Assembly (NCBI RefSeq): GCF_025962655.1
Contig: NZ_JAGFPE010000009.1
Span: 1-64,000, forward strand
DNA from: Candidatus Symbiopectobacterium sp. NZEC151
GTDB taxonomy: Bacteria > Pseudomonadota > Gammaproteobacteria > Enterobacterales > Enterobacteriaceae
DNA length: 64,000 nucleotides
Reading direction: 5' to 3'
Shown here: positions 29,898 through 38,569 of the stretch, piece after piece
Layout: each line of letters starts with the position of its first letter
Numbering within the stretch: position 1 is the stretch's first letter
Made by a program: the position numbers and the translations under genes
Notes under the pieces: model-generated
What the model saw: only the letters and a program-made list of their open reading frames with translations
What the model was told of the DNA's origin: nothing
Databases searched by the model: none

Positions 29898-30533
29898 ATG
29901 AAATTATTTACCTATGAGCATTGCCCGTTCTGTGTGAGAGCCAGAATGATTTTTGGACTGAAGCACACAGCGTTTGAATTGGCGATCATCATGGAGGGGG
30001 ATGTGGAAACGCCGACGCGGATGGTTGGCCGCAAAGTGGTCCCTATTCTGCAAAAAGAGGATGGCAGCTTCATGCCTGAAAGCATGGATATTGTTCACTA
30101 CGTAGATAGTCTGAAAGCACCGCGAGTCGCAGACCAGCCGGTAGACAGTGCCATTGAAGCATGGTGCAAATCAGCCTCTGGCGTGGTGTTCAAACTGGCG
30201 GTTCCGCGTTTCACTGAAGGTGAATTTGCCGAGCTGGCAACACAACCGGCTCGTCAGGCTTTCCGGCAGCGTGAAGAAAAAGCGTTTGGCGACTTACAGG
30301 CACTGCTGGCGGAAACACCGGCCCTGATTCGCGACGTTGAGCAAAAATTGGCAGAGTTGGAAACCTTACTCCCTGCGGACGAGACCTTCTCAACCACGGA
30401 CTTTATCCTGTTCCCCATCCTGCGATCGCTGACTATTGTAAAAGGCATTCACTACGGACCTCGTGTGAGTGAATACCTACATCGTGTCGCCGCCGCCGCC
30501 CAGATTGATTTACTGACAGCCCAGGCGCGCTAA
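29898..30533 (+). CDS. grxB: Glutaredoxin 2
   Basis: Large, GST-like glutaredoxin that reduces disulfides and glutathione mixed disulfides. The 211-residue product has the active site CPFC at residues 9-12 in an N-terminal thioredoxin fold, with VGRKVVPILQKEDG carrying the cis-Pro, and an all-helical C-terminal domain. Length and sequence match E. coli Grx2 (215). The stop codon lies one base from that of the convergent hydrolase gene, with no terminator between them. Confidence 0.95.
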   Translation: MKLFTYEHCPFCVRARMIFGLKHTAFELAIIMEGDVETPTRMVGRKVVPILQKEDGSFMPESMDIVHYVDSLKAPRVADQPVDSAIEAWCKSASGVVFKLAVPRFTEGEFAELATQPARQAFRQREEKAFGDLQALLAETPALIRDVEQKLAELETLLPADETFSTTDFILFPILRSLTIVKGIHYGPRVSEYLHRVAAAAQIDLLTAQAR

Positions 30534-30534
30534 T

Positions 30535-31065
30535 TCACTGCGGCACACCCCATGCGCTCAGAATAGCCGGGGTAGGCATGACAGTGACGGGATTGCCCGG
30601 CAGGCTGAGCCCCGCCCACACTTCATTATGCTGACCGATGAGCTGCTGGGCGCTGGCATAAGTACGATCCGCCGTGGTGTGGGCATCCGCCACCACGGTA
30701 ATCGCATAACCTTTGCTGGCCCCCACCTTGATCGTGGTATCTACGCAATAATCGGTCGCACAACCGCACACGGTAAAGGCGCGGGTTCCCAGGCGCTGTA
30801 AAAGATCATCCAGCGTCGTATGCCAAAACGCATCACAGGCGGTTTTAGTGACATAGTGCGCATGCGCTGGCTGGTGTAATTCTGGGATGATTTGCCATAA
30901 ATCACCGTCAACGCACATTTCTCCTTCGGCATGCTGGATGAAAATAACAGCGTCGGCGGCATCAATCAGCTGATTGATCAATGCAGCCTTGCCCTGTTTA
31001 TCGTAACGTGGCACCGCAAAAACCCCGACTTGCATATCAACCACGACCAAAACGTTATTTTTCAT
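30535..31065 (-). CDS. Cysteine hydrolase, isochorismatase-like family
   Basis: Hydrolase of 176 residues with the Rossmann-like isochorismatase fold. The catalytic triad of the family is visible: Asp in VVVDMQVGVF near residue 9, Lys in YVTKTACDAFW, and Cys in VCGCATDYCVDTTIKVGASKG. The substrate is not certain; nicotinamide, ureidoacrylate or other amides are options. ATG at 31065 is chosen because GAGG lies five bases before it. It is convergent with grxB. Confidence 0.85.
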   Translation of the reverse strand: MKNNVLVVVDMQVGVFAVPRYDKQGKAALINQLIDAADAVIFIQHAEGEMCVDGDLWQIIPELHQPAHAHYVTKTACDAFWHTTLDDLLQRLGTRAFTVCGCATDYCVDTTIKVGASKGYAITVVADAHTTADRTYASAQQLIGQHNEVWAGLSLPGNPVTVMPTPAILSAWGVPQ

Positions 31066-31080
31066 CATCACCTCAACGTA

Positions 31081-31120
31081 AAAAAGCCAAGGTTGTGTGG
31101 CTGTCACACGACCTTAGCTT
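31081..31120 (-). terminator. Terminator of the PfkB sugar kinase gene
   Basis: On the minus strand AAGCTAAGGTCGTGTG and CACACAACCTTGGCTT form a long, slightly imperfect stem with a short loop, followed by TTTTT. It lies 59 bp after the kinase stop and just before the hydrolase gene. Confidence 0.8.
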
Positions 31121-31178
31121 GATGCATAATTAGCTTTATGCAAAAAAGTTACGCGGTTTGCAAATCGCCGCAAAACCC

Positions 31179-32201
31179 TTAACGACTGAGGCTTGCGCCC
31201 CCGCCTTTTTTCATCACGCCACGGATCTCCGATTCCTGTACCAGGTTCAAGTCACCGCTAATCGTCAATTTCAGAACGCTGGCCGCAATCGCAAAATCGA
31301 TGGACTCCTGAGCGTCAAACTGATGCAGGATACCGTGCATCAACCCGGCGCCGAAAGCATCACCTGCCGCAACGCCTTCCATCACGTGCAGGTTATAGCG
31401 CGTCGTTTCGTGAAACTCGCCATCACGCAACAGCAACCCCATCCATTGACTGTCTTCGACCGAGCGAATATTACGCAGTACGCTGGCAACCATTTTACAT
31501 CCCGGATAACGGCGCGTGACCTCCAGCATCCCCTCTTTAAACGCATCAATCTGTTCGATGCCACGCGACATGTCGCCATCAAAGGCTTTTATACCCAGCG
31601 TGGCTTCAAAATCCTCATCGTTGGCAATGCAAATCGTCACGTAGTTCATCAGTTTTGACATGACACGCTGCGCTTTTTCCGCAGACCACATTTTGCCGCG
31701 ATAATTCATATCGCACACTACCGGAATATTATGCTGTTGGCAGTAAAGGCAAGCGGTGGTCACGGCCTGTTCCAGTTCAGCAGAAATTGCCGGCGTGATG
31801 CCCGAGAAATAGAAGAAATCGACGTCTTGCAGCAGTGTTTCCCAATCAAACTCGGTTTGATTGGCGGTAGCAAATGCGCTGCCTGCGCGATCGTAAACCA
31901 CGTTGGTAGAACGGACGCTGGCCCCTTTTTCAAAAAAGTAGATCCCCAGACGGGGGCCGCCGCGTAACACTTTATGCGTATCGACGCCGTATTTACGCAA
32001 CGTCGAGAGTGCCGTTTCGCCCAGCAAATTTTCCGGCAGCTTGGTGAGATAAGCAGAATCATTGCCTAACAGAGCAAGGGAAACCGCCACGTTAGCCTCT
32101 GCGCCACCGTAAACCGCTTCGAATGCATCGGACTGCATAATACGGTTATTGCCCTGCGGCTTGAGCCGCAACATCATTTCCCCAAACGTTAATACTTTCA
32201 T
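31179..32201 (-). CDS. PfkB-family sugar kinase, 2-keto-3-deoxygluconate kinase-like
   Basis: Cytoplasmic carbohydrate kinase of 340 residues. PfkB signature 1 is seen as VYGGAEANVAVSLALLGN near 30 and signature 2 region as EGVAAGDAFGAGLMHGIL with the catalytic Asp near residue 287. The N-terminus MKVLTFGEMMLRLKPQGNNR and VVCDMNYRGKMWS are typical of 2-dehydro-3-deoxygluconokinases. It would phosphorylate KDG, the intermediate of pectin and hexuronate catabolism, but other ketoacids cannot be excluded; it is longer than the usual KdgK (about 310). It stands alone with its own terminator. Confidence 0.82.
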   Translation of the reverse strand: MKVLTFGEMMLRLKPQGNNRIMQSDAFEAVYGGAEANVAVSLALLGNDSAYLTKLPENLLGETALSTLRKYGVDTHKVLRGGPRLGIYFFEKGASVRSTNVVYDRAGSAFATANQTEFDWETLLQDVDFFYFSGITPAISAELEQAVTTACLYCQQHNIPVVCDMNYRGKMWSAEKAQRVMSKLMNYVTICIANDEDFEATLGIKAFDGDMSRGIEQIDAFKEGMLEVTRRYPGCKMVASVLRNIRSVEDSQWMGLLLRDGEFHETTRYNLHVMEGVAAGDAFGAGLMHGILHQFDAQESIDFAIAASVLKLTISGDLNLVQESEIRGVMKKGGGASLSR

Positions 32202-32736
32202 TTTTCATCCATCTTTAGGTTTATTACGCCATGACGCGTGATTATTCTACTTTGTCATAATTTGGCCGGTACAGGTACGATAAATGGCAATAACTAATGA
32301 GCGTTATGGACTAACCACGTCGGTATTTATTCCAACACCGCATATATACCCTCAATAATTTGCGTTGCAGGAAGGCGATAAGTGAAAGAACCCCGATGAA
32401 CTTACTCAGGTAAGTGATTCAGGTGAGCGAGCGCAGTCAACGCGCCTGCAACTTGAAGAATGACGGGTATAACATGGACATTATTGATAGCACCGCTGTC
32501 GAAATGCAGCATGAGAGCCAGTTACACAAACGAAACAAATCACCCTCACTACAGAAAAAGACACGCAACATAAACATCCATGACGGGTTCGCTATTTGGC
32601 GCACGTGGAGCCATTTCTATTTCATATTATCTAACACTGGCGCGTTGCGTATGATAACAAAAGGTGAAAAGAGTGGTAATACCACGCTAATCGCCACCAT
32701 AAAACGATAATTATCAAAAAGCATCATGAGGAATAT
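32202..32736. other. 535-bp intergenic region before the chemoreceptor gene
   Basis: The region separates the divergent sugar kinase and chemoreceptor genes. A 98-codon plus-strand frame (32414-32710) has no family resemblance, and is left out. The segment around 32380-32472 (GAACTTACTCAGGTAAGTGA, then GCAACTTGAAGAATGACGGG) resembles an interspersed repeat I associate with soft-rot enterobacteria, but no second copy is in the window. Otherwise only promoters are expected. Confidence 0.5.
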
Positions 32737-34374
32737 ATGCGGTCAATGAAAAATATCTCTCTCGGTGTTCTGCTAAGCGCTGGCTTCTCTACCATTATTG
32801 TCATCGGCCTGCTGGTTGCCGCCTTTGGACGGATCGCGTTGAGTAAAACCAGCGATCACATTGAATATTATGAGAAACACCATTTAACCAATCTTATTTC
32901 AATGCAGGATTTAAAGGATAACCTAAACAGCGCCACCAAAGCCGCATTAATCATGGCCTTCCAGGATGATATTAACAGTCAGGCAGAAAGTGAAGCCGTG
33001 GTCGAACAAATGCTGGGAGGCAACAAGCTGCTGCTAACACGGTTAAAAGAAACAATCTTGCTGCCAAATTTGCTCGCGACACTCGATAATTTTAACAAAA
33101 CCTACGCTGACTATATCGCCATCACTCAGCAAACCGTGAATCTGGCAAAAAATGGTCAACTGCTGGATGCGCAATCTCTGGCGATAGAGAAGTTACAGCC
33201 AATACAAATGAGGCTGTTTCAAGAAATTTCAGCCATGATCCAACAGCAACAAGATAGCACCACTCAAGCGGCGGCCGAATCGACGCAGGGTGCACGCCTG
33301 TCTGGCAATATACAGTTGCTATTGGCTGCCATCGCAGCGCTATTGGGCATGACCATCGCAGGGTTGACGACGCGCCATATTAAAAGGCAACTGGGCGGCG
33401 AACCGGCTTACGCCATGCAGGTTGTACAACAAATAGCGCAAGGTAATCTAGCCACACACATTACGATTCCCGCTGGACAGCAAACCAGCCTGTTATCCGC
33501 CATGCAAGAGATGCGCGACAATTTACGCAACATTGTGCTGGAAGTCCGCGACAGCAGCGAATCTATCTCCGTGGGGGCTAACGACATTGCAGCCAGCAGC
33601 ACCAATTTGAGTCAACGCACTGAACAGCAAGCGGCCAATTTACAACAAACCGCCGCATCGATTGAACAAATCAGCCAAACCATTCATCAAAATGCAGATA
33701 CCGTGCGGACCACAACGCAGCAAGCGGACACCGCCAGCAACATTGCCGCCAAAAGCGGTGAAGCCATCGCCGATATCGTACAAACCATGAGTGAGATTAG
33801 CCAAAGCTCAAACAAGATCAATGAAATCATTGCCGTCATTGATGGTATTGCTTTTCAAACCAATATCCTGGCGCTCAATGCTGCGGTTGAAGCGGCGCGA
33901 GCCGGAGAACAAGGGCGCGGTTTTGCCGTGGTGGCTGGAGAAGTTCGCTCTCTGGCGCAACGTTCTGCATCTGCGGCAAAAGAAATTAAAACGCTCATTC
34001 AGGATAGCGTCGGCTGCGTGAATAACGGTTCACAGTTGGTCAGTCGAGCCGGTGCGACTATTGACGAACTGGTAAAACAATCGCGCCACGTCGCGGTGAG
34101 CGTGAATGAGATTGGCGTGACCACACAAGAACAGGAGCAAGGCGTCAGACAAATCAATGATGCCGTCAGCCAATTGGATCTCGTCACCCAACAAAATACG
34201 GTTTTGGTGGAAGAATCAAGCAGCGTTGCCGACGGTTTACGCGATCAGGCGCAACACCTGGTCTCCTTGATGAGCGTATTCCAGGTAAATGCGTCACGCC
34301 CCTCAGCCGGGAGAAACCCAACAGTCACGACACCGCCACTCGGTTTAGCACTGCAAAAGAGAAATATTGCCTGA
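32737..34374 (+). CDS. Methyl-accepting chemotaxis protein
   Basis: Transmembrane chemoreceptor of 545 residues. Order: first membrane segment (about 8-30), periplasmic four-helix-bundle sensor (about 31-190), second membrane segment (about 190-210), HAMP region, and cytoplasmic signalling domain whose hairpin tip reads [20 protein letters not shown] followed by [20 protein letters not shown]. It would control CheA via CheW at the cell pole. The C-terminus ends LALQKRNIA without the NWETF-type pentapeptide, so adaptation would need help from other receptors. GAGGA precedes the start. Ligand unknown. Confidence 0.93.
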   Translation: MRSMKNISLGVLLSAGFSTIIVIGLLVAAFGRIALSKTSDHIEYYEKHHLTNLISMQDLKDNLNSATKAALIMAFQDDINSQAESEAVVEQMLGGNKLLLTRLKETILLPNLLATLDNFNKTYADYIAITQQTVNLAKNGQLLDAQSLAIEKLQPIQMRLFQEISAMIQQQQDSTTQAAAESTQGARLSGNIQLLLAAIAALLGMTIAGLTTRHIKRQLGGEPAYAMQVVQQIAQGNLATHITIPAGQQTSLLSAMQEMRDNLRNIVLEVRDSSESISVGANDIAASSTNLSQRTEQQAANLQQTAASIEQISQTIHQNADTVRTTTQQADTASNIAAKSGEAIADIVQTMSEISQSSNKINEIIAVIDGIAFQTNILALNAAVEAARAGEQGRGFAVVAGEVRSLAQRSASAAKEIKTLIQDSVGCVNNGSQLVSRAGATIDELVKQSRHVAVSVNEIGVTTQEQEQGVRQINDAVSQLDLVTQQNTVLVEESSSVADGLRDQAQHLVSLMSVFQVNASRPSAGRNPTVTTPPLGLALQKRNIA

Positions 34375-34699
34375 TATTTTCACACGAGGTTGCCATCGCT
34401 GTCATGACCGGCGACGGGCAACCTCCTTCTCGCCAGCCTTTCTTCTGTCCCCCCCTTGCCACTGCACGCCGATTCGCGATGCGTTCTACCCCTCAAAAAC
34501 GTCAAATATAAGTAGGGCCACGGCAATTCTTACCTGAAAAGACTAATATTAAAGCGGTTTCTGGCCGATATACAGTAAGTGACAGGTAAATTGTCCAGGG
34601 TCGGGCACTGCCAGATAGGAATCAGGTTAAACGTCTAGAAAGAAGATTAGTCAATTGAAAAATAATAAAATAGTCACTAAGCCTATCTAGAGGGTTACT
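34375..34699 (+). other. Intergenic region chemoreceptor to EAL-HDOD gene
   Basis: This 325-bp gap has a long hairpin right after the chemoreceptor gene and then AT-rich sequence leading to the next gene. No coding frame is supported. Confidence 0.5.
34386..34425 (+). terminator. Hairpin after the chemoreceptor gene
   Basis: GAGGTTGCC and GGCAACCTC are perfect complements with an inner TCGC/GCGA extension. It lies 12 bp after the stop; the following CTTCT is a weak T tail, so it may need assistance or may mainly stabilise the 3' end. Confidence 0.6.
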
Positions 34700-35953
34700 A
34701 TGTATTCATTTGTTGCACGTCAGCCTATTTTGAATAAAAACCTCCAGCCCGTCGCTTATGAGCTGCTCTTCCGAGATGGTATTCGCAATGCGTTCCCCGA
34801 CGTCACCCCAGAATACGCCACCGCACAAATCATAACGGAACAGTTTTTAACGAATTCATTAAGTCGACTGGTGGACGATCACATCAGCTATATCAACGTT
34901 CCACATCAGATGCTCACCAATGGCCTGGTTGAGGCATTACCGCCAGAAAAGGTGGTACTGGAAATTCTGGAAAACGCACCGCCTGATGACACTTTACTGG
35001 CCTCGGTAAAGCGTTTGAAAAAGAGAGGCTTTAAGCTCGCCCTGGATGATTTTCTGATGGCTCCCGAATGGGATCGTTTTCTTCCTTATATTGATGTGCT
35101 GAAATTCGATCTGACGCTTTCTTCCTTTGCCGACATCGGCTCCTACATCAACAAACTCCCCTACCGGCACATCACCCTTCTCGCGGAAAAAGTCGAGACG
35201 CGTGAGCAATTTTCTCAGGCAAAGCAATTAGGTATTTCTCTGTTTCAGGGATACTTTTTCAGCAAACCAGAAATCATTCAATCGCGCCGACTATCAGTCA
35301 ATAATTACAATGTATTACAGCTACTTAGCGAGGTAAATAAACAGGAATTAAATTACGAGCAGATTGAAAAATTGCTCAGTAAAGACCTGTCACTCGCTTA
35401 CAAAGCAATGCGGTATGTCAATAATATCAGGCTGCGCAGCAATTTAAGCCTGATGCCGCTCCAGGCTAATTTTCGCTATATCGCCATGCTGCTGGGACAA
35501 AAAGAGTTACGCCGATTTATCTCACTGGTGACGATAACCAGCCAAAGTGATAAAGATAAATCCTTTGAACTGTATCGGCTGAGTTTGTTAAGAGCGAAGT
35601 GCTGTGAACTTATTTCGCTGCATCAGAATAAGCAAGATGACCCCATCAATGCTTTTTTATGCGGTCTGTTCTCCCCGCTTGAAGCTATTCTTGACTGCCC
35701 GATGCCACTTTTACTGTCGGAAATAGCGCTGCCTAATGAGGTAAAACAGGCGCTGCTTGAAAACACCGGCACCTATGCACGTTACCTCATGCTGGCAACA
35801 GAATATGAAAAACAGCATTGGCAAGAGGTAAATACGCTTATCTCGGAGCTGAAGATCACCGAGCAACAGATGATACACATCGTGCTAGATGCCACGCTGT
35901 GGGCTGATGAAATGCTGCAAATAGGTCAAATGAATGAGAAGAAGGGGGAATAA
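34700..35953 (+). CDS. EAL and HDOD domain protein (YuxH-type)
   Basis: Signalling protein of 417 residues. The N-terminal part (about 1-195) is an EAL domain whose signature reads YELLFRDG in place of E-A-L. Residues expected for metal and cyclic di-GMP binding are still visible: Glu of ELL, Asn in YINVP, Glu in LEILEN, Asp-Asp in LALDDF, Lys in LKFDL, Glu in LAEKVE and Gln in QGYFFSKP. The C-terminal part (about 200-400) is an HDOD domain. Related proteins regulate motility through cyclic di-GMP; activity here is not proven. It lies between two chemoreceptor genes, which suits a motility role. Confidence 0.88.
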   Translation: MYSFVARQPILNKNLQPVAYELLFRDGIRNAFPDVTPEYATAQIITEQFLTNSLSRLVDDHISYINVPHQMLTNGLVEALPPEKVVLEILENAPPDDTLLASVKRLKKRGFKLALDDFLMAPEWDRFLPYIDVLKFDLTLSSFADIGSYINKLPYRHITLLAEKVETREQFSQAKQLGISLFQGYFFSKPEIIQSRRLSVNNYNVLQLLSEVNKQELNYEQIEKLLSKDLSLAYKAMRYVNNIRLRSNLSLMPLQANFRYIAMLLGQKELRRFISLVTITSQSDKDKSFELYRLSLLRAKCCELISLHQNKQDDPINAFLCGLFSPLEAILDCPMPLLLSEIALPNEVKQALLENTGTYARYLMLATEYEKQHWQEVNTLISELKITEQQMIHIVLDATLWADEMLQIGQMNEKKGE

Positions 35954-35960
35954 TCCCCCT
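35944..35960 (+). terminator. Hairpin overlapping the EAL-HDOD stop codon
   Basis: GGGGGA / TCCCCC form a 6-bp stem around ATAA, overlapping the TAA stop. The following bases are TCGTTC, so the T tail is weak. Confidence 0.5.
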
Positions 35961-36019
35961 CGTTCATGCAGTCTGTTATTGGATACTACGATGGGAAACA
36001 GATCCGTTTTCCATCAGGA

Positions 36020-37693
36020 TTAAAACGTTTCCCAATTGGCATTGTCTGATTTGGTCTGCACCTTCGCGGATGCCGGTAACGATGCGGGCAAGACTGCACT
36101 TTTCGAGGATTGTGCCGCCCCCTGAGCGCGCGTTGCCTCCCTAATTTTAAAGGTCGCCACGGCCTGGCGCAGGTAGTTAGCCTGATCTTCCAACGCCGCC
36201 GCCGCTGCCGCAGATTGCTCTACCAAGGCCGCATTCTGCTGTGTTACGCCATCCATTTCCGCGACAGCCTGACTGACCTGCTCAATGCCTCTGCTCTGTT
36301 CATCTGAGGCGGTGGCGATCTCGCCCATGATATCGGTGACGCGCGTTACGGCAGTCACGATCTCTTTCATGGTTTCCCCCGCATCCTGGACTTGCTCAGA
36401 GCCCGTGTTGACGCGGCTAACCGAATTCTCGATCAAGCTTTTTATCTCTTTTGCTGCCTGAGCACTTCTCTGGGCTAAATTGCGCACCTCTCCGGCCACC
36501 ACCGCAAACCCGCGCCCCTGCTCACCGGCTCGAGCCGCCTCAACCGCCGCATTAAGCGCCAAAATATTGGTTTGAAACGCGATGCCATCAATCACATTGG
36601 TAATATGCGCAATCTGTGTAGAACTGTCAGAGATATCTTTCATGGTGGTAATAACGGTATTAACGACGTGCCCACCTTTCTGTGCGGTTTCTGATGCATT
36701 TTTTGCCAGCGCTGCCGCTTGTCGCGCATTATCGGTGTTCTGTTTTACTGTTGCCGTCAGCTGTTCCATGCTTGCAGCCGTTTCTTCCAATGCGGAAGCC
36801 TGCTGCTCGGTTCTGGATGAAAGGTCATTACTGCCCACTGAAATTTCGCTGGCCCCGGTATAGATACTGTCAGAGCTGGTGCGAACGTCGCTCACCGTGG
36901 TGATTAATGAACTTTGCATCTCTTTTAAACTTGATGCGAGCTGACCAATTTCATTCTTACTTTCTGCCTGTATGGACTGTGTAAGATCGCCTCCGGATAT
37001 CGCGCGAATATGATGGATAACGCGGCTTAACGGCTGGAAGAGAATACGCTGGAGCACACCCCACGCGCTCACCACCACCAAAATCAATGCAAACGCAATG
37101 CTCCCAATCGTCCATTGCATCGACACAAAGCTGGAGAGGTTTTCACGCTGCCCGGCGCTGACCAAAATGTTATTCTGCTCCCGCCAGGTGTTATAGCTCT
37201 GTTCTAAATTGTCCTGTGCCAGTTGAGCATCAAGATTGCCATAAGCGTCATAGTCGCCACGTTGCAGATATTGGATAGACATTTTAAAAATATCATGCAG
37301 TTGGCGATAATCATTCTCCACTTTTTTAGCAATGGCATCGCTCTGCCCTTCTAGTCGGGGGGAAGACTGATAGCGAGTAAACTGCTTTTCGGCCGTATCA
37401 AGCGTAGTGGTGGCTGTTGCCAGGAGAGCATTGATTGCTGCTATGGATTTTTCGTCTTTCTGGTTTTTCAAAAAACGGATGGCTACGCGGGTGACGACAA
37501 CACGAGTTTTTACAAGCGATTGAAAACTATCAGTAAGTTGTTCTTGCTGAAAACTTAGGATCTCAGATTTTTGAAAGTTTTGTTTATCGTTATTTACCGA
37601 GGAGTAAAACAGTATGCTGGTAATTATCTGCAATAAAATAAAGACAGCAAAGGCAATCGAAATCCCTGTGATGACTTTAACGTTTTTGAACAT
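36020..37693 (-). CDS. Methyl-accepting chemotaxis protein with NWETF tail
   Basis: Transmembrane chemoreceptor of 557 residues in the Tsr/Tar style. First membrane segment about 9-31 (ISIAFAVFILLQIITSILFY), periplasmic sensor (about 32-190), second membrane segment about 190-212, HAMP, and a signalling domain with [20 protein letters not shown] at the tip. The C-terminal pentapeptide NWETF, the docking site of CheR and CheB, is present, so this is a full adaptation-competent receptor. The ligand is unknown. It has no che genes next to it. Confidence 0.95.
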   Translation of the reverse strand: MFKNVKVITGISIAFAVFILLQIITSILFYSSVNNDKQNFQKSEILSFQQEQLTDSFQSLVKTRVVVTRVAIRFLKNQKDEKSIAAINALLATATTTLDTAEKQFTRYQSSPRLEGQSDAIAKKVENDYRQLHDIFKMSIQYLQRGDYDAYGNLDAQLAQDNLEQSYNTWREQNNILVSAGQRENLSSFVSMQWTIGSIAFALILVVVSAWGVLQRILFQPLSRVIHHIRAISGGDLTQSIQAESKNEIGQLASSLKEMQSSLITTVSDVRTSSDSIYTGASEISVGSNDLSSRTEQQASALEETAASMEQLTATVKQNTDNARQAAALAKNASETAQKGGHVVNTVITTMKDISDSSTQIAHITNVIDGIAFQTNILALNAAVEAARAGEQGRGFAVVAGEVRNLAQRSAQAAKEIKSLIENSVSRVNTGSEQVQDAGETMKEIVTAVTRVTDIMGEIATASDEQSRGIEQVSQAVAEMDGVTQQNAALVEQSAAAAAALEDQANYLRQAVATFKIREATRAQGAAQSSKSAVLPASLPASAKVQTKSDNANWETF

Positions 37694-37972
37694 GGTTTGC
37701 CTCTTTGGTCTAGGAATAGATGCCTAGAGGCAATATCGTCAATGAACCGCTTTTCTTGATTACATTTACGTAACACAGCGGCAGATATCAAAAATGATGA
37801 AGAGACGCCCATCACCATGATAAACATGACAATTATCTTATATTAAACGCTTTTTGGTGGGAGGAAACGTTATAAAAAATCAACATTCACATTAACAAAC
37901 GTCAAAAATTGAAATAACAACATGAATTTTAAGTAAAAAAAAACACTTCCAGATCCTGACTCTTAAAAAAAA

Positions 37973-38233
37973 TTAATGAGTCATCTTCCTAATTATTTCC
38001 TTTACTTCCATCCCATGCTCCGAATTTTTCTGCATCCTTTGCACAAAAACTCGCTGATAGAGCCATGCATCTATGCACTTTTTCACATCAGCCTTATCAG
38101 GTTGGCAGTGAAATTCAAAGATCATTCTTTTTTCTTTTGAAAACAACACCAAACTACTTTCAAACTCGAGAAAATCAAGATCTTCTATCTGGTAGGCTGT
38201 TTTAAACGCAGAGCAGATGTAATGTATATCCAT
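37973..38233 (-). CDS. Small hypothetical protein next to the secretion island
   Basis: I do not recognise this 86-residue protein (MDIHYICSAFKTAYQIEDLD...). It is soluble, with a predicted strand-rich N-terminal half and a helical C-terminus. Size and mixed charge would suit a type III chaperone or a small regulator, but no motif shows this. The AT content is like that of the hilA-type gene 340 bp away, so it may be the last gene of the island. The two flanking gaps hold no other frames. Confidence 0.5.
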   Translation of the reverse strand: MDIHYICSAFKTAYQIEDLDFLEFESSLVLFSKEKRMIFEFHCQPDKADVKKCIDAWLYQRVFVQRMQKNSEHGMEVKEIIRKMTH

Positions 38234-38569
38234 ATAATATCCACCAATATTTTTATAATTTCATATTGCTATATAGCATAAATATCATTAAACCGTGCAT
38301 CTTAATCATTTTATTGTGATACACATTTAGTTTGCGTTGAAATATGAGATTCCCTTTCTAAAAAACCCGACGGTAAGTTAACAAATTCAGGTCATACCCT
38401 CTCAACATCCCCGATCTACTCAAAAAGGCTAAAACAACCCCAGAAATACAATAACAAACAAAGGATACATTACCGAATGAGGATACCCATATACTCAAAT
38501 GGCATTTAATTTCAATTCACATACCAAAATCAATAATAAAAAACCCGTCATTAATCATCAGCGTATCGA
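38234..38569 (-). other. AT-rich gap downstream of the hilA-type gene
   Basis: A 336-bp, very AT-rich gap. A 65-codon plus-strand frame (38499-38696) overlaps the 3' end of the regulator in antisense and is not supported. I see no clear terminator. Confidence 0.4.

Noticed and set aside
32414-32710. A 98-codon plus-strand frame before the chemoreceptor gene
   Set aside because: No motif and it runs through a region that looks like a repeat and promoter; not convincing as a gene.
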